NCBI GenBank assembly: GCA_027293665.1
Contig: JAPUFN010000163.1
Span: 1-13,939, forward strand
From: Gammaproteobacteria bacterium
GTDB lineage: Bacteria > Pseudomonadota > Gammaproteobacteria > Pseudomonadales > Azotimanducaceae
DNA: 13,939 nucleotides
Direction of reading: 5' to 3'
Of the stretch, positions 7,110 to 13,939 are shown piece by piece. The notes beneath the pieces are model-generated. The model did not search any database and was not told the DNA's origin. It saw nothing but the letters and a program-made list of their open reading frames with translations. Made by a program: the position numbers and the translations under genes. Within the stretch, counting starts at the first letter, position 1, and the number at the start of each line of letters is the position of its first letter.

Positions 7110-7611
7110 TAAACAGCGCGGAATTGGCCAACGTGGTGGCTCACGGCTGATCGGCTCGGCAATTATCTGTCTGCTGGCTGGCTACGCGCTCGCCCAGGCG
7201 CCTGAACCAGCTACAGCGGAAACCTCTGAGACCGTGGCCGAACCTGTGGCAGCGCCGACACTGGATGAAAAGCTCGATGCGCTGCTCGGTGAAACGCTGG
7301 CGGGTGACGAATACAGGGAATCCAAACATTGCCTGCGCCGTTCGGCTTATCGCCGGGTGGAAATCATCAATCAGGAGTTTCTGCTTTTCTCCAAGCAGGG
7401 GACGTATTATCTGAACCGCCTCAAGGGTAAATGTCCGGGTCTGCGACGCAATCTGCTCCTTACGTTTACGATGTGGGGAAATAGTGTCTGTCGCAGTGAC
7501 ATCGTCTACGTCAGCGACCGGTTCGGCAGTTCGTTTCGGGTGACCTGCCATCTCGGCGAATTTGAGCTGATTGAAGAGCAGCAGGCGCTGGCCCTGAAAG
7601 CGGCGCTTTGA
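7105..7611 (+). CDS. Exported small four-cysteine protein (DUF6491-like), copy 1
   Basis: A 168-residue protein of unknown function. It has an N-terminal signal peptide (basic start, hydrophobic LIGSAIICLLAGYALAQA, cleavage near AQA-PE at 32), then an Ala/Glu/Pro-rich linker (33-52) and a compact domain. The domain has four cysteines, C76, C110, C129 and C148, suggesting two disulfides in the periplasm. A stretch like FSKQGTYYLNRLKGKCPGL (95-113) with the pattern 'YYLN-L--CPGL', plus CHLGEF (148-153), resembles the DUF6491 family as I remember it; the family assignment is from memory. The start is GTG at 7105; no other start codon fits ahead of the signal peptide, and the Shine-Dalgarno is weak and lies in an 11-base repeat. 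A paralogue follows 18 bases later. The four-Cys spacing is nearly the same in both (34/19/19 here). Confidence 0.75.
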   Translation: MSKQRGIGQRGGSRLIGSAIICLLAGYALAQAPEPATAETSETVAEPVAAPTLDEKLDALLGETLAGDEYRESKHCLRRSAYRRVEIINQEFLLFSKQGTYYLNRLKGKCPGLRRNLLLTFTMWGNSVCRSDIVYVSDRFGSSFRVTCHLGEFELIEEQQALALKAAL

Positions 7612-7629
7612 TTGAGTGGAGGTAGAACC

Positions 7630-8169
7630 ATGAAATGGATTGTGAAAATTGCGCTATTGTTTTTCTGCGGTACTGCCACCGCGTGGGCTGCCGAGGAAAT
7701 TAAGCCACTGGACGTTGATACGATCCTGACAACCCCGGCGGACGAAGAGAGTTATGTCGATGCGCCTCGTTGTATTTCCTCGCAACGAATCCGTAGCGTC
7801 GAGGTGCTCGATGACCGCCACGTTGCATTCCGCATGTCGCGCAGCAAATTCTTTCTTGTCCAGTTTACTCATGCTTGCCCGACCCTGCGTGTCAACTCAG
7901 CAATTGCCTACGACGTGCGCAACCACAGGGTCTGTGCACTCGATGGCTTGCGACCGCTCAATGGCTACGGTGTCAGCGCGCAACCGGCGGTCATCGCCTG
8001 CCGCATTCCGGGCTTTCAGGAGATCAACAAGGAACAATTGGCGCTGCTGCGTGAATCGCTAAAAGGCAAACGTGGCGAGAAGCTGATTGATGCTGAGCCT
8101 GTTTCGGAATCGGCACCGGAAGCTGCGCCCGGTAGTGCCGTTGCCGCAGATGGGCCGACCTCCGGCTAG
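7630..8169 (+). CDS. Exported small four-cysteine protein (DUF6491-like), copy 2
   Basis: A 179-residue paralogue of the protein just upstream. It has a clear signal peptide (MKWIVKIALLFFCGTATAWA, cleavage after AWA at 20), then a domain with C48, C83, C102 and C124. Their spacing (35/19/22) matches copy 1, as do the local patterns RCISSQRI (47-54), FFLVQFTHACPTL (74-86) and VCALDG (101-106). A C-terminal Ala/Pro/Glu-rich tail (155-179) replaces the N-terminal linker of copy 1. The start is ATG 7630, with a strong GGAGGT 6 bases upstream; the in-frame TTG at 7612 is rejected. The copy-1 to copy-2 gap is 18 bases, so they are one operon, and copy 2 may be translated better because of its stronger ribosome binding site. 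The function is unknown; a periplasmic or envelope role is inferred only from export and cysteines. Confidence 0.75.
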   Translation: MKWIVKIALLFFCGTATAWAAEEIKPLDVDTILTTPADEESYVDAPRCISSQRIRSVEVLDDRHVAFRMSRSKFFLVQFTHACPTLRVNSAIAYDVRNHRVCALDGLRPLNGYGVSAQPAVIACRIPGFQEINKEQLALLRESLKGKRGEKLIDAEPVSESAPEAAPGSAVAADGPTSG

Positions 8170-8183
8170 CGCAGCGGTCTGTG

Positions 8184-9206
8184 CTATGCGTCCAGCACCA
8201 GCTCTGCCAGTGTCTGTAATTCGCTCGTGCTGCGCGCCGACACGAGTAGCGACGTTACTGGAGTATCGCGCCAGACCTGCAGTCTGTCCCTGATTCTCGC
8301 GGTCGGTCCGACCAGCGATATTTCATCTGCCAACTCATCGGGCACGGCCATGACAGCGGCGGATTTATCGCCAGCCAGGAATAGCTCCTGAACCTTGTTC
8401 GCAGCTTCCTCGAAGCCCATTCGAACGACGAGTTCTTTGTGAAAATTACGCTGCTTCGAACCCATTCCGCCGACATAGAGCGCCAGCATCTGCTTTACCG
8501 GCAACAACCCCTGCGCCACATCGTCGGTGATGTTGACCACGACGCCCTGGGAGATCTCGAAGTCCGCACGCGCGTTTGCAAGCGATGTGCTGTAAACCTC
8601 CTGGCGATACGGCGAGTAGTACAGTGGCAGCCAGCCGTAGGCAATTTCGGCGGCGAGTGCAACATTTTTCGGCCCCTCCGCGCCGAGAAATATCGGCAGA
8701 TCTGCGCGCAGAGGATGCACGATGGGCTTCAGCGATTTACCCAGGCCCCAGCTGCCTTCACCCGTGTACGGCAGCGGATAGTGCGGGCCGTCGTTGCTGA
8801 CGGGAGCTTCACGGGCGAGCACCTGGCGGATGATGGAGATGTACTCTCGAGTGCGGGCCAGGGGTTTGGCAAACGGTGCGCCATACCAGCCCTCCACGAC
8901 CTGCGGACCGGAAACACCCAGTCCGAGCATGACGCGCCCCTTTGAGAGGTGATCCAGCGTCAATGCCGCCATGGCCGCAGCGGTCGGACTGCGCGCAGAC
9001 AGCTGACAGACACCTGTGCCCAGGCGAATGCGTTCAGTCTGGGCACCTATCCAGGCCAGTGGCGTGAGGGCATCAGAGCCATAAGCTTCAGCCGTCCAGA
9101 CGGAATCGAATCCCAGTTTCTCCGCTTCCTGCGCGAGCGCGACGAAATTCTCAGGTGGCTGCGCGCTCCAGTAGCCGAGTTGCAAGCCGAGTTTCAGTTC
9201 CGCCAT
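8184..9206 (-). CDS. LLM-class flavin/F420-dependent oxidoreductase
   Basis: A 340-residue luciferase-like monooxygenase fold protein (TIM barrel), cytoplasmic. The clearest stretch runs from LGFDSVWTAEAYGSDALTPL (31-50) through IRLGTGV (60-66) to the barrel strand region GRVMLGLGVSGPQVVEGWYG (90-109). These fit LLM enzymes of the type annotated as F420-dependent in actinobacteria. Whether this one uses F420 or FMN cannot be told from sequence; many proteobacteria lack F420. The start is ATG 9206, with AAGGA about 6 bases upstream. It runs against the four-cysteine genes, with only 14 bases between the stop codons. It follows ligD on the same strand after a 77-base gap, so it may be read through from ligD or have its own promoter. 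The substrate is unknown. Confidence 0.9.
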   Translation of the reverse strand: MAELKLGLQLGYWSAQPPENFVALAQEAEKLGFDSVWTAEAYGSDALTPLAWIGAQTERIRLGTGVCQLSARSPTAAAMAALTLDHLSKGRVMLGLGVSGPQVVEGWYGAPFAKPLARTREYISIIRQVLAREAPVSNDGPHYPLPYTGEGSWGLGKSLKPIVHPLRADLPIFLGAEGPKNVALAAEIAYGWLPLYYSPYRQEVYSTSLANARADFEISQGVVVNITDDVAQGLLPVKQMLALYVGGMGSKQRNFHKELVVRMGFEEAANKVQELFLAGDKSAAVMAVPDELADEISLVGPTARIRDRLQVWRDTPVTSLLVSARSTSELQTLAELVLDA

Positions 9207-9283
9207 GAGTGTCCTTTGAGTCGTTCAAGTGTTGCGGGCAAGGTACGGGGCGCACGCCACCGAGGCAAGTCTGGCAGCCGATT

Positions 9284-11809
9284 TCAGCCGTCGTCGGTTG
9301 TGCTTTGCCGCATGATGCGGGCCAGGCGCTTGAGCGCGCGTTGCAGATCGGGTTCATCAGTCAAAATCGTGCACATCGGATCCTCCTGCAACCTGCGCAA
9401 ACGTCGCACTGCATTACGTAGATGAAAGTTTTCATTGCCCAGGCGCCGGTTGACCTCATGCCAGCGCAGCGGCATCGAGACCGACGCCGCAGGTTCCGCT
9501 CTGGCGCTGAATGGTGCAGCGAGAAGCTGGCCCTGGCCGTTCTGCAGGTAGTCGATGTACACGCGCCCGTGTCTGCTGCGCAGGGATCTTGCGATGGTAG
9601 CGATATCGGGATAGCGGCTGACGATCACCCTGGCGATCAACTCGCTGAGGGTGCGGGCATGGCTGTGGGTCAACTGGCCGGCAAGCGGAATCATGACGTG
9701 CAGGCCACTTGCACCGCTGGTTTTCGGATAGGCTGGTAGCCCGAGATCGTCGGCGAGTTCACCGATTGCGTTGGCGAGCAGCACGACATCGCTGAAAGGC
9801 GCAGTCTTCGGATCGAGGTCAAGGACACACCAGTCAGGCTGTTCGAGGTTCGTTATCCGGCTGTGCCACAGATGAATGGGAAGCGTGCCGAGATTGGCGA
9901 GATATTTGAGTGCCGCACGTGATTGAACGATGAAGTAGCGAACTTCCCGTTCGGCGCCCTCGCTCCAGAGCGTTTCCCGTTGGATCCAGTCGGGCACGAA
10001 ATCCGGTGCATCGCGCTGATAGAAAGATTTGCCGTGGATGCCGTCCGGATAGCGGGTGAGCACAATGGGACGGTCGCGCAGATACGTCAGCATCCAGGGT
10101 GCAATCTGCTCGTAGTAGTTCACGAGATCCTGCTTGCGCAGCCCCTTTTCCGGAAAATAGATTTTTTCCGGATGAGTCACGATCACCTCGGGTTCCGGCG
10201 CAGGTTCGATCTCGATCCTGGTCGGGGCATCGAACATTCCCGTGCACTCTCGTGGCGGCTTGTCCTCGCGCAGGCGGATGAATACAGGATGCCGCAGGTT
10301 TCCTGTGCGGGTGTACTCTTTGAAGCCGACCTCGCAGACGAGCAAGGGCTCCAGCCACTGCACCAATTTGCTCCGCGTAGCAACATTGGCAGGCGCTGCG
10401 ATCGCAGCGAGACCGGCAAACTTGCCTTGCAGGGTCTGGCGTAGATCGGCGTTCAAGCCCGAACCGACCGAACCCACGCTGTGCAGCTCCCCCGAGCGGT
10501 ATTCGGCGAGCGCAAGCGAGCCGATGTCCGCAGAGTTGTTGCGGTTGGCAGACCAACCGGCAATGACGAAGTCGCCGGTGCGCCGGCTGCGCACTTTCAC
10601 CCAGGCGCTGGATCGACCGGCTTGATAGCGTGAGTCAGCCCGCTTCGCGACGATGCCTTCGAGACCGAGCGCAACGGCAGCTGCATAGGTCTGCCTGCCT
10701 TTTGCCGCGACATGCTCGGAATAACGGATAGCACCGTGTGCCGGTAGCAGCTTCTGCAGCAGCGTTTTGCGTTTGCCGAGAGGCACCCCGCGCAGATCGC
10801 TGTCTGCGATCTGCAATACATCGAAGGCGTAGTAGTGACAGGCTGACTCAATTGCCGCGCGGGCAACCTGCAGCGCACCAGTGAGCTTTGCACGCTGCTG
10901 CAGCAAAGAGAAATCAGGCACGCCGGTGGCGTTGTGGACCACCAGTTCGCCGTCGAGAACGAACTGATCCCACGGCAGGCGTTGCGCGCTGAGCGCGATT
11001 TCCGGAAAGCTCGCGGTCAGATCGTGACCGTTGCGTGAGCGCAGCACGGCCGTCTGTCCGGCGGCGCGTTCAATCATGATCCGGTAACCGTCGTACTTGA
11101 GCTCGAACAGCCAGTCTTTGCCGTTGAATGCCTCACCGGGGCTTGCGAGCATGGGCTTGCTCTGTAGCAGACCGTGGCGGGATTTAACACCGGGGACTCG
11201 ACCTGCGGCGGTTATCAGGCTGCGGACCTTCCTGCCGGGTGCGGCCAGCTCGGCAAGAGTGAGGCCGGAAAATATTGATTCATCGGAGTAGGGAGCATCC
11301 TCTTGCGCCCACTGGTCGGATTCTTTGATGAGTAACCACTCTTTGCCTTCGGTCTTTTTGCCAGAGGCTGACTTGTTTTTCAGGCGGACCAGCGTCCAGC
11401 GCCCATGCAGCTTGAAACCGTTGAGATCAAACAGCAGCTTGCCTTTTTTGAACCCCTCCTCGATGTCGTTGAGGGGTTGCCAGGTGCCCTTGTCCCAGAC
11501 GATGACGTGCCCGGCACCATAGTTGCCTTCCGGTATGTGCCCTTCGAAATCAGCGTAGTCGAGTGGATGGTCCTCAACCAGGGCGGCGAATCGTTTTTCC
11601 CGGGTGTCGCGCGAGGGTCCTTTGGGAACCGCCCAGGAACGCAGCACGCCGCCTATTTCCAGCCGCAGGTCCCAGTGCAGCTGGCGGGCCTGATGCATTT
11701 GTATGACAAATAGTTTGCCAGTTTTCGGGATCTGCACTCGACCGAACGGCTCCGGCGTGGTGCCGGGTGAACGTTTGTCACGATACGAATTTAGGCGTGT
11801 TGAGGGCAT
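9284..11809 (-). CDS. ligD: DNA ligase D, multifunctional NHEJ ligase (PE-LIG-POL)
   Basis: An 841-residue enzyme of bacterial non-homologous end joining with all three modules in the Pseudomonas order. Residues about 8-160 are the 3'-phosphoesterase, with the YRDKR and TPEPFG start, H39, D47 and H81 as predicted metal/phosphate ligands, and SWAVPKGPS and EGNYGAGHV. Residues about 215-530 are the ATP-dependent ligase, with adenylated K238 in KYDGYR, DGELV around E288, EGIVAKR around E384 and WVKVR with K405. Residues about 545-841 are the primase-polymerase, with D664-L-D666, SGASGLHV around H704 and D753 in YIDYLQN. Length equals the usual full-length protein and nothing is broken. ATG 11809 is favoured because the LxxYRxKR...TPEP start of the family follows at once; no Shine-Dalgarno is visible. 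It diverges from ku, its required partner, across 48 bases. Confidence 0.97.
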   Translation of the reverse strand: MPSTRLNSYRDKRSPGTTPEPFGRVQIPKTGKLFVIQMHQARQLHWDLRLEIGGVLRSWAVPKGPSRDTREKRFAALVEDHPLDYADFEGHIPEGNYGAGHVIVWDKGTWQPLNDIEEGFKKGKLLFDLNGFKLHGRWTLVRLKNKSASGKKTEGKEWLLIKESDQWAQEDAPYSDESIFSGLTLAELAAPGRKVRSLITAAGRVPGVKSRHGLLQSKPMLASPGEAFNGKDWLFELKYDGYRIMIERAAGQTAVLRSRNGHDLTASFPEIALSAQRLPWDQFVLDGELVVHNATGVPDFSLLQQRAKLTGALQVARAAIESACHYYAFDVLQIADSDLRGVPLGKRKTLLQKLLPAHGAIRYSEHVAAKGRQTYAAAVALGLEGIVAKRADSRYQAGRSSAWVKVRSRRTGDFVIAGWSANRNNSADIGSLALAEYRSGELHSVGSVGSGLNADLRQTLQGKFAGLAAIAAPANVATRSKLVQWLEPLLVCEVGFKEYTRTGNLRHPVFIRLREDKPPRECTGMFDAPTRIEIEPAPEPEVIVTHPEKIYFPEKGLRKQDLVNYYEQIAPWMLTYLRDRPIVLTRYPDGIHGKSFYQRDAPDFVPDWIQRETLWSEGAEREVRYFIVQSRAALKYLANLGTLPIHLWHSRITNLEQPDWCVLDLDPKTAPFSDVVLLANAIGELADDLGLPAYPKTSGASGLHVMIPLAGQLTHSHARTLSELIARVIVSRYPDIATIARSLRSRHGRVYIDYLQNGQGQLLAAPFSARAEPAASVSMPLRWHEVNRRLGNENFHLRNAVRRLRRLQEDPMCTILTDEPDLQRALKRLARIMRQSTTDDG

Positions 11810-11828
11810 AGAATCGCTGAGGTATATT
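11800..11828 (+). promoter_or_regulatory. Predicted sigma-70-type promoter of ku
   Basis: TTGAGG (11800-11805) as -35 and TATATT (11823-11828) as -10 with an ideal 17-base spacer, 29 bases before the ku start. Ku also has AGGAG (11847-11851) 6 bases before its ATG. The -35 overlaps the first codons of ligD, so the two transcripts start back to back. No convincing promoter for ligD was found in the same gap. Confidence 0.6.
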
Positions 11829-11857
11829 CTCCCCCCGTCCTGTCGCAGGAGCAGTGT

Positions 11858-12763
11858 ATGGCCGCACGCGCCATAGGATCCGGTACCATTTCATTTGGCC
11901 TGGTGGCGATCCCCATCAAGTTGTACTCCACGGTGGATACCACCAAGGCTATCCGATTCAACTATTTGAGCAAAGACGGCTCCCGTCTGAAGCAGCAATA
12001 CGTCCGCGCATCAGATGGCGAGGTTATCGAGCGCGACGACCGCGTGCAGGGTTATGAGTTCGCCAAAGGGCAGTATGTGCTGTTCACGGAGGATGAAATC
12101 AAAGCCATGCACGTGGAGGCTACCAACTCGATTGATATCACGGAATTCATTCCGTTAGAGCAGGTAGAGCGGGTGTATATCGAGAAGGTCTACTACCTTG
12201 GTCCGGACAAGGGGGCAGCGCGGTCCTACCATCTATTGAAAGCCGCACTGCAAAATACCCAGCGCGCGGCACTGGCCAAGTACGCCGCACGCGGCAGAAG
12301 CCACCTGGTTCTGATCCGTCCCTATACCGAAGGCGATGACGCCGGTCTCATCATGGAACAGCTGAAGCACAATGAAGAGTTGCGGCCCTTTGCCGAAGTG
12401 CCTCTCGAACCGTGTGAGATCAAGCCCGATGAGCTGGAACTCGCGCTGACGATCATCGATCAACGGGTGAACGAACAATTTGAGCCTGAGCGATTTGAAG
12501 ACGAAGTGCGATCCCGTATGATGGAGCGCATACAACAGAAGATTGACGGTCAGGAGATTTCCACACCGCCGGAAGAGGCCGTGGAATCCAAGATCGTGGA
12601 TCTGATGGAAGCGTTACAGGCGTCCGTTGAGACGAATACTAAGCGTCAGTCGCGGAGCAAAAAAGGGCCCAAACCGGCCCAGCGTGCGGGCAAGCGAGCC
12701 GCCGCGAAGCAAGCTGGAAAAAAGGCGGCCGCCAAGACGCCGGGGCGTTCCCGCAAATTGTAG
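11858..12763 (+). CDS. ku: Ku, DNA double-strand break end-binding protein
   Basis: A 301-residue bacterial Ku. The core (1-255) starts with the typical MAARAIGSGTISFGLVAIPI and contains GYEFAKGQYVLFTEDEI (65-81), IEKVYYLGPDK (108-118), the region around RPYTEGDDAGLIMEQLKHNEEL (154-175) and the dimer part with LALTIIDQ (195-202). Ku forms a ring on broken ends and recruits LigD. Residues 262-301 form a Lys/Arg/Ala-rich tail (KRAAAK, KKAAAK), like histone H1, which in other bacteria aids DNA binding and sliding. It has a good Shine-Dalgarno and promoter. It is divergent from ligD (48-base gap) and is followed on the same strand after 83 bases by the MerR-TPR gene. The pair forms a complete two-gene NHEJ system. 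Confidence 0.97.
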   Translation: MAARAIGSGTISFGLVAIPIKLYSTVDTTKAIRFNYLSKDGSRLKQQYVRASDGEVIERDDRVQGYEFAKGQYVLFTEDEIKAMHVEATNSIDITEFIPLEQVERVYIEKVYYLGPDKGAARSYHLLKAALQNTQRAALAKYAARGRSHLVLIRPYTEGDDAGLIMEQLKHNEELRPFAEVPLEPCEIKPDELELALTIIDQRVNEQFEPERFEDEVRSRMMERIQQKIDGQEISTPPEEAVESKIVDLMEALQASVETNTKRQSRSKKGPKPAQRAGKRAAAKQAGKKAAAKTPGRSRKL

Positions 12764-12846
12764 TAGCCGGCCGATCGCGGCTCCGACAGACGCGACACAC
12801 AGTCACGTAGATAGACGCACACAGACAAGAGACGTACCGAGAAGAG

Positions 12847-13668
12847 ATGGGCGGGTATAGCACTCAAGAAGTTTCTGATCTCATCGGCTTAAAGCCTGAT
12901 CAAGTTCGCCACTATGTCCGGCGCGATCTGCTCGACCCTGTCCGTGGCGAGCGGGGCGAATTCCGCTTCAATTTTCAGGACGTGGTCCTGCTCAGAACCG
13001 CGAAAGGTCTGCTCGACGCAAATGTTTCCACGCGCAAAGCCTACAAGGTGCTTCTGAAACTGCAGACGGAGCTGCGTCACGTGAAGTCGCTTGCGGCGTT
13101 GCGCATCGTTGCGGACGGCAACCATGTGGTCGTGCGTGAACACAGCCACATCTGGGATGCGGAATCTGGTCAGGTGTATTTCGACTTTTCCGTCCAGGAT
13201 CTCGCCGACAACGTGGCAAGCCTGGCGAACCGCAATCTGATCATCGCCAAGGAAGCCGAAGATCTCGACAGTGACGAGTGGTACAACCTGGGCCTCGATC
13301 TCGAGGAAGTCGAACCGAGTAAAGCGCCGGAAGCCTATGCCAGGTCAATCGAGCTCAATCCAAAAAATGCTGACGCACACGTAAATCTTGGCCGCCTGTT
13401 GCAGCTCAAAGGCAATCTGAAGCATGCAAAGAAACACTATGAGCAGGCGTTGCGGGCCGTGGCGAATCATCAGCTTGCCTACTACAACATGGGCACGGTT
13501 TTCGACGAACTCGAAGAGGTAGAGCGGGCGGCGGAATACTATCGCCGGGCGCCGGGCGTACCCGACGCCCACTACAACCTGTCGCGGATAAGCGAGATCA
13601 AGGGCGACGAAGTATCCGCGCTGCGCCACATGCGCAACTACCGGCAATTGCTCGACGCCGACGGCTAA
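12847..13668 (+). CDS. MerR-type DNA-binding protein with TPR repeats
   Basis: A 273-residue fusion. Residues 4-75 form a MerR-like winged helix: STQEVSDLIGLKPDQVRHYVRRDLLDP holds the helix-turn-helix, then EFRFNFQDVVLLRTAKGL forms the wing and following helix. Residues about 80-135 (VVVREHS, IWDAESGQVYFDF) are a small beta-rich link. Residues 143-270 form about four TPR units, marked by EWYNLG, AHVNLGRLLQLKGN (177-190), AYYNMG and AHYNLSRISEIKGD (241-254). It likely binds DNA and, through the TPRs, another protein. No metal-binding cysteines are seen and there is no standard MerR effector domain. ATG 12847 is preceded directly by GAAGAG, which is close for a Shine-Dalgarno. Its position after ku suggests it controls ku/ligD, but its target is unknown. 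Confidence 0.85.
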   Translation: MGGYSTQEVSDLIGLKPDQVRHYVRRDLLDPVRGERGEFRFNFQDVVLLRTAKGLLDANVSTRKAYKVLLKLQTELRHVKSLAALRIVADGNHVVVREHSHIWDAESGQVYFDFSVQDLADNVASLANRNLIIAKEAEDLDSDEWYNLGLDLEEVEPSKAPEAYARSIELNPKNADAHVNLGRLLQLKGNLKHAKKHYEQALRAVANHQLAYYNMGTVFDELEEVERAAEYYRRAPGVPDAHYNLSRISEIKGDEVSALRHMRNYRQLLDADG

Positions 13669-13711
13669 TTCGATCGCCTCTGACGATACTTAAAACCATT
13701 CGTTGGTCGAC

Positions 13712-13855
13712 GCGTTGGGGGCGGGGATGGTCTATCTGCACCTCGCCCAATCGCTCCACGATTCCCGCCCTCCACGAACTTGCCCGAGGACGGTCAATTC
13801 GCTGCGTTCGGTTGGGCGTTTTACGGTGCTGATAGACCATCCCCGCCCCCAACGC
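13712..13855. repeat. Palindromic element with 25-base perfect terminal inverted repeats
   Basis: Bases 13712-13736 and 13831-13855 are exact reverse complements (25 of 25, G/C-rich, ends GCGTTGGGGG). Pairing goes on inward after one mismatch (GCACC with GGTGC) and again at CGCCCAA (13744-13750) with TTGGGCG (13812-13818). The whole 144 bases could fold into one long hairpin. It starts 43 bases after the MerR-TPR stop. No open reading frame on either strand inside it looks real, and no target-site duplication is seen. It may be a dispersed non-coding repeat such as a MITE, and it could also end transcription. Confidence 0.8.
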
Positions 13856-13860
13856 TTGCT

Positions 13861-13937
13861 CCCCTACTGCCGGACCTGATGCGTGGTCCAGATAGGCACC
13901 CCTCACTGCCGGGCCTGATGCGTAGTCCAGATTGGCA
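13861..13937. repeat. Two copies of a 38-39-base tandem repeat
   Basis: The unit starting CCCCTACTGCCGGACC (13861) recurs at 13899 as CCCCTCACTGCCGGGCC. From ACTGCCGG to the closing GG, 28 of 31 bases agree; the second copy has one extra base near its start. Each unit holds a TGATGCGT core; in the first it is flanked by GGACC and GGTCC, so a short hairpin can form. The array begins 5 bases after the palindromic element and reaches the window end, so the copy number is unknown. Confidence 0.65.
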
Positions 13938-13939
13938 AG

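Noticed and set aside
9422..10556. Several open frames inside ligD, on both strands (for example 9422-9739 plus and 9834-10556 minus)
   Set aside because: They lie wholly within ligD, which has clear domain motifs along its full length; their peptides are Arg/Ser/Pro-rich and typical of out-of-frame G+C-rich DNA.
11840..11854. LexA-like box in the ku/ligD gap
   Set aside because: CTGT is present but the second half is GCAG at a 7-base spacing, which does not match the CTGT-N8-ACAG pattern.
12764..12846. Terminator after ku
   Set aside because: AGCCG and CGGCT near 12764-12781 could pair weakly, but the stem is 5 bases and no T-run follows; ku and the MerR-TPR gene may be co-transcribed.
13598..13906. 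102-codon frame on the minus strand across the right-edge repeats
   Set aside because: It overlaps the end of the MerR-TPR gene and both repeat elements; it has no ribosome site and no recognisable domain, so it reflects the repeat sequence.
13861..13937. CRISPR array
   Set aside because: Only two diverged units with about 8 bases between cores, no regular spacers and no cas genes in the window.

Overview
The window (13,939 bases) reads as chromosomal DNA from a moderately G+C-rich bacterium. It is most likely a gammaproteobacterium, possibly one of the less-studied marine or soil lineages. That guess rests on the class of genes present (alpha-E/ATP-grasp pair, SIR2-S12 hydrolase pair, small exported four-cysteine proteins, a ku/ligD locus with a MerR-TPR gene) and on the signal-peptide and Shine-Dalgarno style; no rRNA or tRNA is present to confirm it. 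No integrase, transposase, plasmid or phage gene is seen.

Left part (2-4645). The C-terminal end of a sodium:solute symporter enters from the left. It overlaps, tail to tail, a leftward block of four genes. In transcription order these are a circularly permuted ATP-grasp protein, an alpha-E protein joined to it by a 4-base ATGA overlap, a glutathione S-transferase, and an exported S12 (beta-lactamase-fold) serine hydrolase. The first two are a known gene pair predicted to make an amide or peptide bond on an unknown substrate. The last two are close enough to belong to the same transcript.

Divergent control region (4646-4884). It holds a perfect 13-base inverted repeat with a 6-base spacer. 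The right arm covers the predicted -35 box of the rightward promoter. A stem-loop followed by a T-run lies in the leader of the leftward block.

Middle part (4885-9206). Rightward genes are a cytoplasmic S12 serine hydrolase, a SIR2-family NAD-dependent deacylase 8 bases after it, and then two adjacent paralogous exported small proteins that share a four-cysteine pattern. A luciferase-like (LLM) flavin/F420 oxidoreductase faces them.

Right part (9284-13668). This is a bacterial non-homologous end-joining locus. A full three-domain LigD (phosphoesterase-ligase-polymerase) and Ku diverge from a 48-base gap that carries a good sigma-70-type promoter for ku. Ku has a histone-H1-like Lys/Ala tail. 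A MerR-type DNA-binding protein with TPR repeats follows ku on the same strand and is a candidate regulator of the locus.

Right edge (13669-13939). There is no gene. This stretch holds a palindromic element of about 144 bases with perfect 25-base ends, followed directly by two copies of a 38-39-base tandem repeat that runs to the window end. It looks like a short non-coding repeat element. There is no gene-free stretch longer than 300 bases.
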